This document shows positions 45,918 through 46,026 of a DNA stretch of 46,026 nucleotides, in pieces. Below the pieces are notes generated by a model that was not told where the DNA came from, searched no databases, and worked only from the letters and a program-made list of their open reading frames with translations. Each line of letters begins with the position of its first letter. Position 1 is the stretch's first letter. The position numbers and the translations under genes were made by a program. The DNA lies in the IMG/VR virus record IMGVR_UViG_3300022871_000032, positions 1-46,026 of that record. One strand, 5' to 3'. The stretch is from a virus.

Positions 45918-46026
45918 ATTAAGGCCTTATAATTCCAGAACGATTGGTTGATCCTCTAGAAATAGAGAAGCCCATCGGTTTGGTCTTATCTTTATAAGTG
46001 TTTTCAGATATCATATTTAAGAAACC
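45901..46026. repeat. Terminal direct repeat, right copy (circular overlap)
   Basis: Exact copy of bases 20-145. The identity stops at 45901: the bases just left of it do not match bases 1-19, although both encode similar residues. See the partial gene at 1-36. Confidence 0.9.

Overview
The window is one complete genome, or very nearly so, of a tailed bacteriophage of about 45.9 kb that assembles as a circle. The last 126 bases (45901-46026) repeat positions 20-145 exactly. The DNA is AT-rich, codes densely with the standard bacterial code (TAA, TAG and TGA all act as stops) and contains no integrase, lysogeny repressor or DNA polymerase that I can recognise. Head genes (terminase, portal, scaffold, capsid), a short-tail adaptor and nozzle pair, several glutamine- and alanine-rich internal virion candidates and the absence of a long-tail tube/tape-measure module suggest a podovirus-like particle. 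CHAP and glycosidase-type wall enzymes imply a host with peptidoglycan. The host itself cannot be identified. The endonuclease style and the FGE/lectin fibre domain resemble those seen in uncultured groundwater bacteria such as Patescibacteria, but that is only a hint.

Layout. (1) 34.1-46.0 kb joined through the circle to 0-18.9 kb is one long minus-strand late arc. Read in transcription order it is: a small acidic protein, TerS, TerL split into two ORFs, small virion proteins, a 763-aa receptor-binding fibre, portal, scaffold, head protein, major capsid protein, a 750-aa repetitive fibre, small decoration-like proteins, a tail fibre, adaptor, nozzle, a tail protein, three tandem paralogous tail proteins, three internal virion proteins (one with an intein), and a lysis block (muralytic enzyme, spanin/holin-like membrane protein, CHAP endolysin, holin) ending in an HNH gene. 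(2) 18.9-22.0 kb, plus strand, is an early array of fifteen very small genes of unknown function. Many are joined by two families of near-identical linkers that supply both the C-terminal codons of one gene and the ribosome-binding site of the next. (3) 22.2-24.9 kb, minus strand, holds a small gene, a 466-bp non-coding stretch with three 38-bp palindromic iterons (possible origin), and a split primase-helicase. (4) 24.9-34.0 kb, plus strand, is a replication, nucleotide and recombination operon: HTH regulator, many tiny genes linked by ATGA overlaps, a GreA-like factor, a dNMP kinase, a SAM methyltransferase, tRNA-Trp, a second HTH protein, an SSB-like protein, a structured RNA, a Cas4/RecB-type nuclease, endonuclease VII, an SF2 helicase and a PD-(D/E)XK protein.

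The plus and minus programmes diverge from promoter pairs at about 18.93 kb and 24.9 kb and converge near 34.1 kb. Several promoters place transcription start on or within a few bases of the ATG, so leaderless translation seems common beside Shine-Dalgarno-led genes. The genome also carries a heavy load of homing-type nucleases: two NUMOD3/DUF559 proteins with nearly identical nuclease domains, two HNH proteins, an endonuclease VII and a LAGLIDADG-type intein.

The most unusual items are the early cassette array with shared tails, a switch-like RNA between the SSB and nuclease genes, a lectin/FGE domain of different base composition (with a diversity-generating-retroelement-style variable region but no reverse transcriptase) nested inside a carbohydrate-binding domain of a fibre, the phage Gre homologue, and the first 19 bases of the contig, which belong to a second allele of the tail nozzle gene.
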